Of a stretch of DNA of 64,000 nucleotides, positions 51,601-59,252 are shown piece after piece. The notes beneath the pieces are model-generated. The model made no database searches and had not been told where the DNA came from. It saw only the letters and a list, made by a program, of their open reading frames with translations. Position 1 is the first letter of the stretch. Each line of letters opens with the position of its first letter. Source of the stretch: Sphingomonas lycopersici (GTDB taxonomy: Bacteria > Pseudomonadota > Alphaproteobacteria > Sphingomonadales > Sphingomonadaceae); assembly GCF_026130605.1 (NCBI RefSeq), contig NZ_JANFAU010000013.1:1-64000 (forward strand), given 5' to 3'. Position numbers and translations under genes: made by a program.

Positions 51601-54131
51601 TTGTCGATCTGCCCCGGCGGCACGATTGTCTGCGTGCCTCCGTCCTTGACGCTGAGCGCGGTGGTTGATGAATTGGCAGATCTATCGGCGATATCGATGA
51701 TGCCGTCATTGTCATCGTCGATGTCGGTGTTGTTGGCGATGCCGTCGCGATCGGTGTCGAGCGGGGTGATCGTGGCGGTGGCGGTGTTCGAGGCTTTCGG
51801 GTCGGTCGAGGAGGTGGCGCTGACGGTGATCGTCCGCGCCGCGGTCGATCCCGATGTGGTGGTGAAGCGCACATTGCCCAGCGCGGTCTGGTAGCTCGCG
51901 GGGGTGGCGCTGCCGCTGAGCGTGAGCACCCCGGTCGAGGCGTTATAGCTGGAGGTGATGCCGGTGACCGCGGCGTTCAGCGAGAGGCTGTCTGCCGAAG
52001 TGGCGCCCGCCAGCGTCACGGTCATCGAGGCGATATTGTTGTTCTCGGGGTCGGTGACCGAAACCTGTTTGCCGATCGCGACCGCGGTCTGGCCGTAAGA
52101 GCCGCTGAAATCGGCCCCGGCGGCGGTGGTGTCGAGATCGATGCGCGGGGCATCCTCGACCGAGCTGATCGAGACGGTGACATTGGCGGTTTCGGTCGCG
52201 CCCCCGGCGGTGACGGTATAGCTGAAGGTCGCGTTGCCGTTGTAATCCGCCGCGGGGGTGAAACGCAGCTTCTGCCGGCCGGCCTCCTCGATCAACGTGA
52301 CGCTGCCGTTGGTGACGGCGACGCTGCCGTTGAGCGCGATCGCCTTGCCGTCGACCGCGGTGATCGGGTGCGCGCTATTCTCGAAACTGTCGTTGGCGAG
52401 CACATCGATGACGATCGCGGTATCCTCGCTCGTCGTCGTGCTGTCGGCGGTGATGTCGGTGATCGCGTTGACGATCTGCGACACGGTGTCGGTGGTGCTG
52501 GAGAAAGCGGTGGTGCCGCCGGTGCCGCTGGTGGCGATGTTGAAGCGCCCGCCGTTGCTGCCCTGGGTGCGATCCCAGGCGCGGATCGTCAGCGCATCGG
52601 CGATCGTGCCGTTGTAATCGGCGTTGGGCTGGAAATAAACCCGCGAGTCCGCGACATTGGTGAGCAACAGCGCGTTGCTTTCGGAAACGCTGCCGAGCTG
52701 GGTCCAGGTGGTCCCGCTATTGATCGAATACCACCAGGTGCCGTTGGCGGCATTGGCGCCGACGATCGCGATGCCGGTCTGCGCCCCGCTGTCGACATCC
52801 GTCGTGCTCCCCCCGAACGAGGTCACGCTGGTCCCGACCGCGCCGCTCGGGGCGGGCCAGGCGGTGCTGGCGTTATTGTCCTCGTTGATCCCGCTCAGAT
52901 CGCGACCCACGTCGGTCAGCACCGGCGCGTCGTTCACCGGCGTCACCGTCACCGCGATCGTATCGCTCGCGGTGGAGGTCGATGACGAAACCGGCGTGGT
53001 CGTGGTCGATGCCTTGGTGCCGGCGGTGCCGGCGGACTGGTCCCACGCCTTGAAGGTCAGCGCCGTCCCGCCGACCGTGCCGTTGAAATCGGCGGTGGTC
53101 GCCTGGAAATAGAGCCGCGTCTGGGGGTTGTCCGCCAGCAGCAGCGCGCTCGTGTTCGAGACCGTCCCGACCTGCTGCCAGGTCGCGCCGCTGTCGGTGG
53201 TATACCACCATGTCCCCTGCGTCGGGGCGTTGGCGGTGATCGCGATGCCCTTTTGCGCATTGGCATCGGTATCGCTGATGCCGCCGGTATAGGTCGAGAC
53301 GGGCACCCCGACCGCGCTGCCGTTGGCCGGCGCGGGCGCATCCTCCGCCGCGGTATAGGTCAGCGCGGGGGCTGTATCGAGCGTCGGCGCGGCGAGCAGC
53401 CCGTCCCACTCGGGCGCGGCGAGGGTCGCCGCCTCGATCGTCCCCGCGCGCGCCTCCAGATCCCAGTCGCCACCGCGTTGCGCGCTGCCGGTGTCGTCGG
53501 TCGAGGCGGCGACATCGGCGCCGGTCGCATCGGCGAGCAGCGCCAGCGCGGCGCCGTCGTCGCCGAAATCGCACCCGTAGATGAGCAGATCCCCGCTCTC
53601 GGTGAGCGCCGCGCCCCAGATGGCGAGCTCGTCGGCATATTCGCCCGCGATCGTCGCGCGGTTTAGCACCGCCGTGCCGAGCCGGACATTGCTGTCGTCG
53701 CCGTGCGAGATGATGTGGATCGCGGAAACGCCGCGCCGCTCGGCGAGGATATTGGCGATCTGCTCGACGCCATCGCTATCGCGATCGAGCACGACGATCT
53801 CATAATCGCCGTCGATGCCGGCGATCAGGTCCTGATAATTCTTCACCGCGCCGTCGACGAAGACGATCGCGCGCGGCGGCGGGGCGGTGTCGGCGAGCGC
53901 GGTATCGCGGGTTTCGTCCTGCGTTGGACGCTCCTCGCTCGGCTGATCGGCGGCGGTCCAGCCTGCGTCGGGGGCGGGCGCCGCCGCCGAGGTCGGCACG
54001 AGGCCTTCGGCGCCGGCTGCGGCGGTCGCCACCGCCGCGCCGTCGAACATCATCCGCGGCTCGAGCGCGAGAAAATGCCGCCCGGCCTTGCCGCCGAGCG
54101 ATTGTCCCGTGCGTTTTGCCTTACTCGCCAC
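48642..54131 (-). CDS. Chimeric giant protein: LEPR/DUF4347 surface protein joined to M50-HlyD export half
   Basis: The 1829-codon frame is open without interruption. N-terminal part: motif LEPRMMFDGAA at residues 23-33; DUF4347 (~88-245) with HisGly at 143-144 and Cys187; two copies of a ~150-residue repeat around GTWWY...SG.TW (~255-400, ~405-550); cadherin/VCBS-like domains (~565-780); and four Asp-rich calcium-type TSP3 stretches such as DTDGDGSRDYLDRDSDADG (~795-1260). The repeat array stops just as a new domain begins (EDTTLTVTAA, ~1432). It is followed at once by NLQSRAFALGRWWLREALFG, membrane helices (~1468-1520, ~1537-1557), and a HlyD barrel-sandwich and coil to the C terminus. That tail is the second half of the M50-peptidase/HlyD family, missing its HExxH part. 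GTG start at 54131, with AGGAG upstream. No signal peptide. Confidence 0.8.
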   Translation of the reverse strand: MASKAKRTGQSLGGKAGRHFLALEPRMMFDGAAVATAAAGAEGLVPTSAAAPAPDAGWTAADQPSEERPTQDETRDTALADTAPPPRAIVFVDGAVKNYQDLIAGIDGDYEIVVLDRDSDGVEQIANILAERRGVSAIHIISHGDDSNVRLGTAVLNRATIAGEYADELAIWGAALTESGDLLIYGCDFGDDGAALALLADATGADVAASTDDTGSAQRGGDWDLEARAGTIEAATLAAPEWDGLLAAPTLDTAPALTYTAAEDAPAPANGSAVGVPVSTYTGGISDTDANAQKGIAITANAPTQGTWWYTTDSGATWQQVGTVSNTSALLLADNPQTRLYFQATTADFNGTVGGTALTFKAWDQSAGTAGTKASTTTTPVSSSTSTASDTIAVTVTPVNDAPVLTDVGRDLSGINEDNNASTAWPAPSGAVGTSVTSFGGSTTDVDSGAQTGIAIVGANAANGTWWYSINSGTTWTQLGSVSESNALLLTNVADSRVYFQPNADYNGTIADALTIRAWDRTQGSNGGRFNIATSGTGGTTAFSSTTDTVSQIVNAITDITADSTTTSEDTAIVIDVLANDSFENSAHPITAVDGKAIALNGSVAVTNGSVTLIEEAGRQKLRFTPAADYNGNATFSYTVTAGGATETANVTVSISSVEDAPRIDLDTTAAGADFSGSYGQTAVAIGKQVSVTDPENNNIASMTVTLAGATSADSLSLNAAVTGITSSYNASTGVLTLSGSATPASYQTALGNVRFTTTSGSTAARTITVSATSSTDPKASNTATATITPLDTDRDGIANNTDIDDDNDGIIDIADRSANSSTTALSVKDGGTQTIVPPGQIDNVVLNIYTLDNSLQLKVNGVNIASDELQYYAAGAGADVAFLDNTTLSKVWTLTGTAANPLVQIRIDRQGQVTLFGSRTSGGALEPMKLLNGSLNTVPLLSPAGDAVITLSQSNASPPTSLTGAIQIATVANPDGDGIESRLDLDSDNDGITDNVEAQKTKGYIAPSGTDADRNGLDDIYQSSTELVTNGTFDASATGWTTTGNVGYFQGQLTFNGGDTTPNGIATQAIATVPGQAYTLSYEIAWIGSGSGTVGLDIEALDGTTILASQSDTKTTGGSVTVHSFTFVATSTQTTIQFKDISTTTSSIDVTADNISLKALGLGPVDTDGDGSRDYLDRDSDADGTLDIAERGDGQPTSVTATTDTDGDGLLDIFEGTNVNDGFDANDENVTAAGNFNLADSDDDTNANGSNAAPRAIDLDYRDNVSPPAVDLDGNNSSGASGRDYSVSYVRTDAAVAIADRDVVITDDGNVIASATITLQPSSFADDRLIVNGSAAASGTLTSGIAWTRTNSEVKLSGSFSKADYQAALLLIAFENTGIGQPGTRQVTVQVSDGANSSAAATTTITVVNAPPVADDETATTPEDTTLTVTAAIPNLQSRAFALGRWWLREALFGIGDAPPEELPRRTMRWMIVYAYATWLYRLVLFIGIALLVYHLFFKLLGLALFLVEIIVFVARPIASEVAAWHAMRDRIRKTPRFRYLAIGGGVVLLLIVLPTDMRIRAPAMLSAVQSQPLTTGEPALLVEMLVANGQQVKAGTPIARLVSPDIDRDIARTRVQIAELEARSGRATADAEDRANFRVLRSDLAGQRLNLAGLVARREKLTLVAPADGMITDISEQMTAGRWLSGDEPIARLVSPRRYDVQAYVDEADLWRLKPGAAARFVPDDAASASRPARLDEIASAAAEQMEFPALASTNGGPIPVNQRDDGALKPLKAIYRLHLTTPTDTDAANRLAQRRTGVVVIHARPSSPLLQWFRAIGRIWRAERPV

Positions 54132-54698
54132 CGACCTACTCCTGACATTCGCGCTGTCCGCCGGATAAAATTGTTCTATTTCAATCTTATAGTTACCCTG
54201 CTGCAGGCCGGGCGATGATTTGACGCCACCGGCGAAGGTTTGGAGGGATGACCGTCCTTCGCGATCGACAAGGCGGCAACCGGCATCGAGCCATGCTAAG
54301 TAATTGAATCGACTACGAACGGAACCTCAATAAACTGGGTACATTATATACCGCAGAAACATTACGCGTTCGATAAAGTTGCTGCTTGAACTCGGTAAAC
54401 ATGAGTAAAGCTATATATCGAATATATACCAATGTCCCGAGTGATCGCGCCTTCGACGGTGCTTATTTGGAAATATAGTCCCTCTTAACCGCATGTCGCC
54501 CCGGCGAAAGCGGCAAATCATTTTATAATGGGGCAATTCATGCGTTGAATCAGCGTTAAGCAGACGCTGTAACGGTGTTCGGCCTCTTGCGCCGGCATTG
54601 CGAGGCCGGGCCGCAAGCGGATTCGGCGCGCGGGATCGGTCGCTTACAGCAGGTAGCTGGAGCGGGGTCGCCCGATCGACAATGCGTGGAGGGAAGGC
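54132..54698. other. 567-base AT-richer regulatory region upstream of the giant gene
   Basis: Much less GC-rich than the rest of the window. It contains TATAAGAT-like -10 text on the minus strand near 54190, a palindrome with arms TATATAT / ATATATA at 54412-54428, GGTACATTATATACC near 54336, and TTTATAATGGGG near 54523. No gene longer than 25 codons with a ribosome binding site is seen. It probably holds the promoter and control sites of the giant surface-protein gene; on the other side lies tRNA-Lys. Confidence 0.5.
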
Positions 54699-54774
54699 TG
54701 GTGGGTCCGCCGGGATTCGAACCCGGGACCTCTCGATTAAAAGTCGCTTGCTCTACCGACTGAGCTACGGACCC
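54699..54774 (-). tRNA. tRNA-Lys (anticodon TTT)
   Basis: A 76-base tRNA with the seven-base acceptor stem GGGTCCG / CGGACCC, D arm TAGCTCAGTCGGTAGAGCA, anticodon loop CTTTTAA (TTT, lysine), T arm GGTTCGAATCC, discriminator A and encoded CCA. All stems pair. It lies in a transcription unit by itself, between the giant gene's upstream region and folK, on the same strand as both. Confidence 0.97.
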
Positions 54775-55263
54775 TCACCAGCGTTTCTGCCGGTTAGGGA
54801 GCGCGCGCCGCCGGGTCAACCGTGCATGAAGCTGTCGCGCGCTGAGACCGGTCACCGGATCGCGCCAATCGGCGGCCAAAGCGACCAGCGGCGTGAGTAC
54901 GAAATCGCGCTCGCGCAGCGCGCGGTGGGGCACGGTCAGCCCCGGCGAGCGCCAGATCCCGCCCGACCAGGCGATGATGTCGAGATCGATCACCCGCGCG
55001 CCCCAGCGCCGCCCGCGCCGCCGGCCGAAATCATATTCGATCGCCTTGAGCCGCGCGAGCAGGGCAGGGGGATCGGCCTCGTCCTCGATTCTCGCCACCG
55101 CATTGGCATAAGCGCGATTCGACGGCCCGAGCGGCGCGGTCGTCATGATCGGCGAGGCGCGCGTCGCGCCGATCGCCGCGAGCGCGGCGCGTATCTCCGC
55201 GCGCGGGCCGCCGTGCCGGCCGGGGCGATTCGAGCCGAGCGCGATGAGGTAGCTTTGCGTCAT
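54775..55263 (-). CDS. folK: 2-amino-4-hydroxy-6-hydroxymethyldihydropteridine pyrophosphokinase
   Basis: Transfers pyrophosphate from ATP to 6-hydroxymethyl-dihydropterin in folate synthesis. The 162-residue protein has YLIALGSNRPGRHG at the start, NAVARIEDEADPPALLARLKAIEYDFGRRRG with the pterin-binding Arg, and RVIDLDIIAW with the metal-binding Asp pair, then VPHRALRERDFVLTPL. It ends at the base next to the tRNA-Lys 5' end. folP and folB are not nearby. Divergent from the glycosylase gene. Confidence 0.94.
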   Translation of the reverse strand: MTQSYLIALGSNRPGRHGGPRAEIRAALAAIGATRASPIMTTAPLGPSNRAYANAVARIEDEADPPALLARLKAIEYDFGRRRGRRWGARVIDLDIIAWSGGIWRSPGLTVPHRALRERDFVLTPLVALAADWRDPVTGLSARQLHARLTRRRALPNRQKRW

Positions 55264-55286
55264 CCCGCGCGAGCCTCTAGCGATTT

Positions 55287-55955
55287 ATGATGATTTTCGC
55301 ATCCTCACCCCTGCCCGAAAGCGAGCCGCCGCGCGATTGCCCTTTGTGTCCGCGGCTCGTCGCGCTGCGCGCGGATATGCGCCGCGATCACCCCGATTGG
55401 TGGAACGCCCCGGTGCCGGCGTTCGGCGACCCCGCGGCGTGGCTGGCGATCATCGGCCTCGCCCCCGGCATCAACGGCGCGAATCGCAGCGGGCGCCCGT
55501 TCACCGGCGACGCGGCGGGGGCGCTGCTTTACCAGACGCTTGCCAAATTCGGGCTGAGCGAGGGGACGTTCGACGGGCGACCCGACGACGGACTGGCGCT
55601 GAAGGGGGCGGTCGTGGTCAACGCCGTCCGCTGCCTCCCGCCGGGGAACAAGCCGACCCCGGAGGAGGCGCACACCTGCCGCCGCTATCTCGCCGCGCCG
55701 GTGGCGGCATTGCCCGCGGCGCGGGTGTTCGTCGCGCTGGGGCAGGTGGCGCATCAGTCGACGGTGAAGGTGCTGGGCGGCAAATTGCCCAAGGCACGCT
55801 TCGCGCATCTTGCCGAGCATCGCATGCCCGACGGCCGGATCGTGATCGATAGCTATCATTGCTCGCGCTACAACCAGAATACCGGGCGGTTGACCGCCGA
55901 GATGTTCGAGGCGGTGTTCGCGCGCGCCGTGGCGTTGCGCGGGGCGGCTGTGTAG
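55287..55955 (+). CDS. Uracil-DNA glycosylase, family 5 (UDGb type)
   Basis: Removes uracil and other deaminated bases from DNA. The 222-residue protein has the iron-sulfur Cys pair CPLCPRL near residue 18 and a further Cys in AVRCLPP and HTCRRY. Motif A is IGLAPGINGANRSGRPFTGD and the C-terminal motif is SYHCSRYNQNTGRLT. The A-P-G-x-N-G-A-N pattern with no Asp/Asn catalytic residue is typical of family 5 rather than family 4. It starts 24 bases from divergent folK. Confidence 0.9.
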   Translation: MMIFASSPLPESEPPRDCPLCPRLVALRADMRRDHPDWWNAPVPAFGDPAAWLAIIGLAPGINGANRSGRPFTGDAAGALLYQTLAKFGLSEGTFDGRPDDGLALKGAVVVNAVRCLPPGNKPTPEEAHTCRRYLAAPVAALPAARVFVALGQVAHQSTVKVLGGKLPKARFAHLAEHRMPDGRIVIDSYHCSRYNQNTGRLTAEMFEAVFARAVALRGAAV

Positions 55956-56093
55956 CGCTCTTCGCCCAGCCGCTGAGCTATCCAAAAAAAATTTCGCCCC
56001 ACCCGTGCGGGTCGGTGCGCGCCGTGTCGTCATGTCAGTGCGGCGGGCAAGGGGGAAGTCCGCCGCAACCCATGCCGCACGGGAGGGCGAGGC

Positions 56094-56972
56094 GTGTTTC
56101 AGGATTTTCTGCGTCACGACGAACTGGGGCTGAAGATCGGCGAGGCGGCGGCGCAGCGCGACTGGTCGGTGCTTTTGCCCTTCTTCAACGAACGCGATTG
56201 CATCGGCGATACCGTAGCGAGCCTCGCGCGGCAGGACGAGCGGCCGCTGGTGATCCTGATCGACAATGCCAGCACCGACGACAGCGCCGATGTGGCGGTC
56301 GCGGCGTGCCGCGACCACGATCTGCCCTATGTGCTGGTGCATGAGCGCCGGCCGGGGAAGGTCGCCGCGCTCGCCGCCGGGCTGGCCTGCGTCACCACCC
56401 CGTTCGTCGCGACCTGCGACGCCGACACCTGGTATCCCGCGCATTATCTCGCCACCGCGCAGACCTTGCTGGAGCGCACCGGGGTGGCGGCGGCGGGCGC
56501 GTATTTCGTCGCGCGCGCCGCCGGCACCGCACGGCGCGTGGCGTCGGCGCTCCACGTCAATATCGCCGCGCGCCTGCTGCCGGCACAATGCCACGCCGGC
56601 GGCGCCGGACAGGTGTTCCGCACCGCCGCGTTGCGCGGGGCGGGCGGGTTCGATCCGCAGCGCTGGAATCTGGTGCTCGAGGATCACGAGATCATTCACC
56701 GCGTGCTCAAACACGGGGCGATGGATTATAGCACCAGCCTGTGGTGCTCGCCCTCGCCGCGCAAGCGCGACCGCGCCTCGGTGCGTTGGACGCTGGCGGA
56801 GCGGCTTTGCTATATCGTCACCGCCGCGACGCAGACGGGCGACTGGTTCTTCTACAATCACCTCGCGGCGCGGCTCGCGAAGCGGCAATTGTCGAGCGAC
56901 CGGCTGCGCGAGCGGCGCTACCAGCGCGCCACGGCGCCCGCGGCGGTCTTTGCACCGGCGGTCGTGGCATGA
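56094..56972 (+). CDS. GT2-family glycosyltransferase
   Basis: A 292-residue GT-A enzyme: WSVLLPFFNERDCIGDTVASL (nucleotide-binding start), IDNASTDDS, the metal motif CDADTW near residue 116, and VLEDHEIIHRV near residue 200 as the ED catalytic site. No membrane helix, so it acts in the cytoplasm. GTG at 56094 follows GGGAGG. Its stop overlaps the ATG of a YdjC-type deacetylase by four bases, so the two are coupled and probably modify the same lipid-linked or surface sugar. Confidence 0.87.
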   Translation: MFQDFLRHDELGLKIGEAAAQRDWSVLLPFFNERDCIGDTVASLARQDERPLVILIDNASTDDSADVAVAACRDHDLPYVLVHERRPGKVAALAAGLACVTTPFVATCDADTWYPAHYLATAQTLLERTGVAAAGAYFVARAAGTARRVASALHVNIAARLLPAQCHAGGAGQVFRTAALRGAGGFDPQRWNLVLEDHEIIHRVLKHGAMDYSTSLWCSPSPRKRDRASVRWTLAERLCYIVTAATQTGDWFFYNHLAARLAKRQLSSDRLRERRYQRATAPAAVFAPAVVA

Positions 56973-57781
56973 CCAAGGCCCGGCTGATCCTCTGCGCCGA
57001 CGATTTCGCGCTTTCCCGCCCGATCAGCGAGACGATCGTCGCGCTCGCGCATGAGGGGCGGCTCAATGCGATCAGCTGCATGTCGGTCTGTCCTGGCTGG
57101 ACCGCCGATGCGCGGCTGCTCGACGATCTGCCCGCGGGAATCGAGATCGGGCTGCATCTCACGCTGACCGGCGAGGCGCCGCTCACCGACATGCCCGAAT
57201 ATGTCCCCGACGGCGGCGTGATGCCGGAGATCGATCCGCTGACCGTCGCGGCGATGAAAGGCAATTTGCCGCTGGAGGAGATCGAGGGCGAGATCGCGGC
57301 GCAATTCCGCGCCTTCCGTCGCGCGACCGGCCGCATGCCCGATTTCGTCGACGCGCATCAGCATGCGCATGTGCTGCCCGGCATCCGCCGGCTGTTCCTC
57401 GATGCGGTGGCGATGCATGCGCCGGCGGCGTGGATCCGCGATTGCGGTGACCGGATGAGCGCGATCGCCGCGCGCCCCTATCGCGGCAAGGCGATCGGCA
57501 GCGCCTATCATGCGCGCGGGCTGCGCCGGGCGGCGGCGCTGCGCGGGCTGGCGTGCAACAGCAGCTTCGCCGGCCATTATGATTTCAACAGCGACTATGA
57601 GCGCGTCTTCCCCCGCTTCCTGCGCCGGCCGGGCGCGGTGCATCTGATCATGTGCCACCCCGGCGCCGGCGAACTGCCGGGCGATACGATCGCGGCGGCG
57701 CGGCTGCGCGAGGCCTCGGCCTTGCACCGGATGCAGATCGCGGACATTGCTCGCGCTTATGGGCTGGAATTCGGCGGATGA
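56969..57781 (+). CDS. ChbG/HpnK (YdjC-like) carbohydrate deacetylase
   Basis: A 270-residue YdjC-family deacetylase that removes N-acetyl groups from amino sugars such as diacetylchitobiose or hopanoid-linked acetylglucosamine. The metal-site motif ILCADDFALS, the GLHLTLTG loop and VDAHQHAHVLPGI carry the catalytic Asp and His residues. ATG at 56969 overlaps the glycosyltransferase stop. No hopanoid gene is adjacent, so HpnK is only one possibility. Confidence 0.87.
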   Translation: MTKARLILCADDFALSRPISETIVALAHEGRLNAISCMSVCPGWTADARLLDDLPAGIEIGLHLTLTGEAPLTDMPEYVPDGGVMPEIDPLTVAAMKGNLPLEEIEGEIAAQFRAFRRATGRMPDFVDAHQHAHVLPGIRRLFLDAVAMHAPAAWIRDCGDRMSAIAARPYRGKAIGSAYHARGLRRAAALRGLACNSSFAGHYDFNSDYERVFPRFLRRPGAVHLIMCHPGAGELPGDTIAAARLREASALHRMQIADIARAYGLEFGG

Positions 57782-57787
57782 TCGTTC

Positions 57788-58324
57788 GTGCGCGTCGACA
57801 CCGCGGAAACGCAGGTAATGGCGGCGCCGGGGCTCGTCGCCGCCTATCGCGAGCAGCGCGCGCAGCTGTTGCGGCTGCTGGCGGCGCGGCTCGGCAGCGC
57901 GGCGGACGCGGAGGATGCGCTGCAGGACCTGTGGCTGCGCGTCGCGGCCAATCCGCAGCTCGAGCTGGCCAACCCGGCCGCCTATCTGATGCGCATGGCG
58001 AACAATCTGGCGACCGACCGGCGGATCGCGGCGCAGCGCCGCGCGGTGCTGGAAACCGATTGGGCGGCGTCGGGCGACGTGGCGACCGACCGGCCTTCGC
58101 CGGAACGCGAATTGCTGGCGCGCGACGCGCTGCGCCACGCCGATCGGGTGATCGCCGCGATGCCGGAACGGATGCGCCTCGCCTATCGGCTGTTTCGCAT
58201 CGATCAGGTGCCGCAACGCGAGATCGCGACGCGGCTCGACATATCGGTCAGTGCGGTGGAGAAATTGCTCCAGCGTGCCTATCGCCGGCTGCATGCGCTG
58301 GCGGATGGAGGGGACGATGACTGA
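57788..58324 (+). CDS. ECF sigma factor (FecI-like)
   Basis: A 178-residue extracytoplasmic-function sigma-70 factor with region 2 (LAARLGSAADAEDALQDLWLRVA) and region 4 (RMRLAYRLFRIDQVPQREIATRLDISVSAVEKLLQRAYRRLH). With the FecR-like gene overlapping by eight bases and the STN-type TonB receptor behind that, it forms a FecI-FecR-FecA style surface signalling cassette. GTG at 57788 or ATG at 57818 may be the start. No Fur box is apparent. Confidence 0.92.
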   Translation: MRVDTAETQVMAAPGLVAAYREQRAQLLRLLAARLGSAADAEDALQDLWLRVAANPQLELANPAAYLMRMANNLATDRRIAAQRRAVLETDWAASGDVATDRPSPERELLARDALRHADRVIAAMPERMRLAYRLFRIDQVPQREIATRLDISVSAVEKLLQRAYRRLHALADGGDDD

Positions 58325-59252
58325 CATCGCCACGCACATCGACGAGGCGGTCCTCGACGCCGCGATCGCCTGGCACCTGCGGCAGGAGACGATGGACGCG
58401 GCCGACTGGGCAGCGTTCACCGCCTGGCTGGAGGCCGATGCGGCGCACGCCCGCGCTTATGACGCGGTGAGCCTGGCGGATGCCACGCGTCATCCGGCGG
58501 CGGTGCCGGCAATCGCGGCGAACGACGATGAGGCGCCGGTGCGCTGGTGGCGGCGCGGTCGTGGCGTCGCGCTCGCGGCGGGGGCGCTGGCGGCGGCGAT
58601 CGCGGGGGCGGTCGGGCTGCGCGAGGCAGGGCTTCGGTCACCCGCGCCGGTGACGATCGCGGCGACCACGCCGCGAGCGGTGACGCTCGGCGACGGAACG
58701 CGTATCGCGCTGGCGGCAGGCGCGCGGGTCGAGGCCGGTGCGCGCAGCGCGACGCTCGAAAGCGGCCGTGCGACCTTCCGCGTCACGCATGATGCCGATC
58801 ATCCCTTCACCGTCCGTGCCGGCGCGTGGGAGATTCAGGACGTCGGCACCGTCTTCGCCGTGACGCATGACTCGCGCGGCGTCGATGTCAGCGTCACCGA
58901 GGGCGCGGTGCTGTTCGATCCGCGTGACAGCCGGATCGCGCTGGCCGCGGGCGATGCGTTGAGCGTATTGCCGGGCAATCGCGTGATCCGTTCGCGGGTC
59001 GCGCCGGATCAGACGCGGATTCTGACCTTCACCGGCCAGCCGATCCTGATCGCCGCAGAGACGATCGCGCTGGTTGCCGGGCGCGACGTGCGCGTCGACC
59101 AGCGGATCGCGATGACTCCTTTCACCGGCGTGATCCGATTGACGGGCGACACGCCGCGGGACATGGCGCATTTGGCAAGGCTGACGGGAATGCGCGTGTC
59201 GAATGAGGGGGTTGGTTGGATCATCGCGCCATCGACCGATCCTGCGCGCTAG
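58317..59252 (+). CDS. FecR-like anti-sigma / sigma-regulator protein
   Basis: A 311-residue inner-membrane regulator: a cytoplasmic DUF4880-type helical domain (AWHLRQETMDAADWAAFTAWLEADAAHARAYD), one membrane helix (~residues 80-98, GVALAAGALAAAIAGAVGL) and a periplasmic FecR domain with VTLGDGTRIALAAGARV and IQDVGTVFAVTHDSRGVDVSV. It relays the receptor signal to the ECF sigma factor. It overlaps the sigma gene by 8 bases and the receptor gene by about 50. Confidence 0.92.
   Translation: MTDIATHIDEAVLDAAIAWHLRQETMDAADWAAFTAWLEADAAHARAYDAVSLADATRHPAAVPAIAANDDEAPVRWWRRGRGVALAAGALAAAIAGAVGLREAGLRSPAPVTIAATTPRAVTLGDGTRIALAAGARVEAGARSATLESGRATFRVTHDADHPFTVRAGAWEIQDVGTVFAVTHDSRGVDVSVTEGAVLFDPRDSRIALAAGDALSVLPGNRVIRSRVAPDQTRILTFTGQPILIAAETIALVAGRDVRVDQRIAMTPFTGVIRLTGDTPRDMAHLARLTGMRVSNEGVGWIIAPSTDPAR

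Noticed and set aside
54401..54478. 25-codon frame (MSKAIYRIY...) in the AT-rich region
   Set aside because: No ribosome binding site and too short to judge; AT-rich DNA readily gives such frames.
54598..55290. 230-codon + strand frame across the tRNA and folK
   Set aside because: It includes the well-known false protein text PGFEPGTSRLK-like that arises from translating a tRNA antisense, and it runs antisense to folK.
56741..56968. Upstream extension of the YdjC-type deacetylase frame
   Set aside because: It lies inside the GT2 gene; the ATGA overlap at 56969 and the motif position fit the shorter protein.
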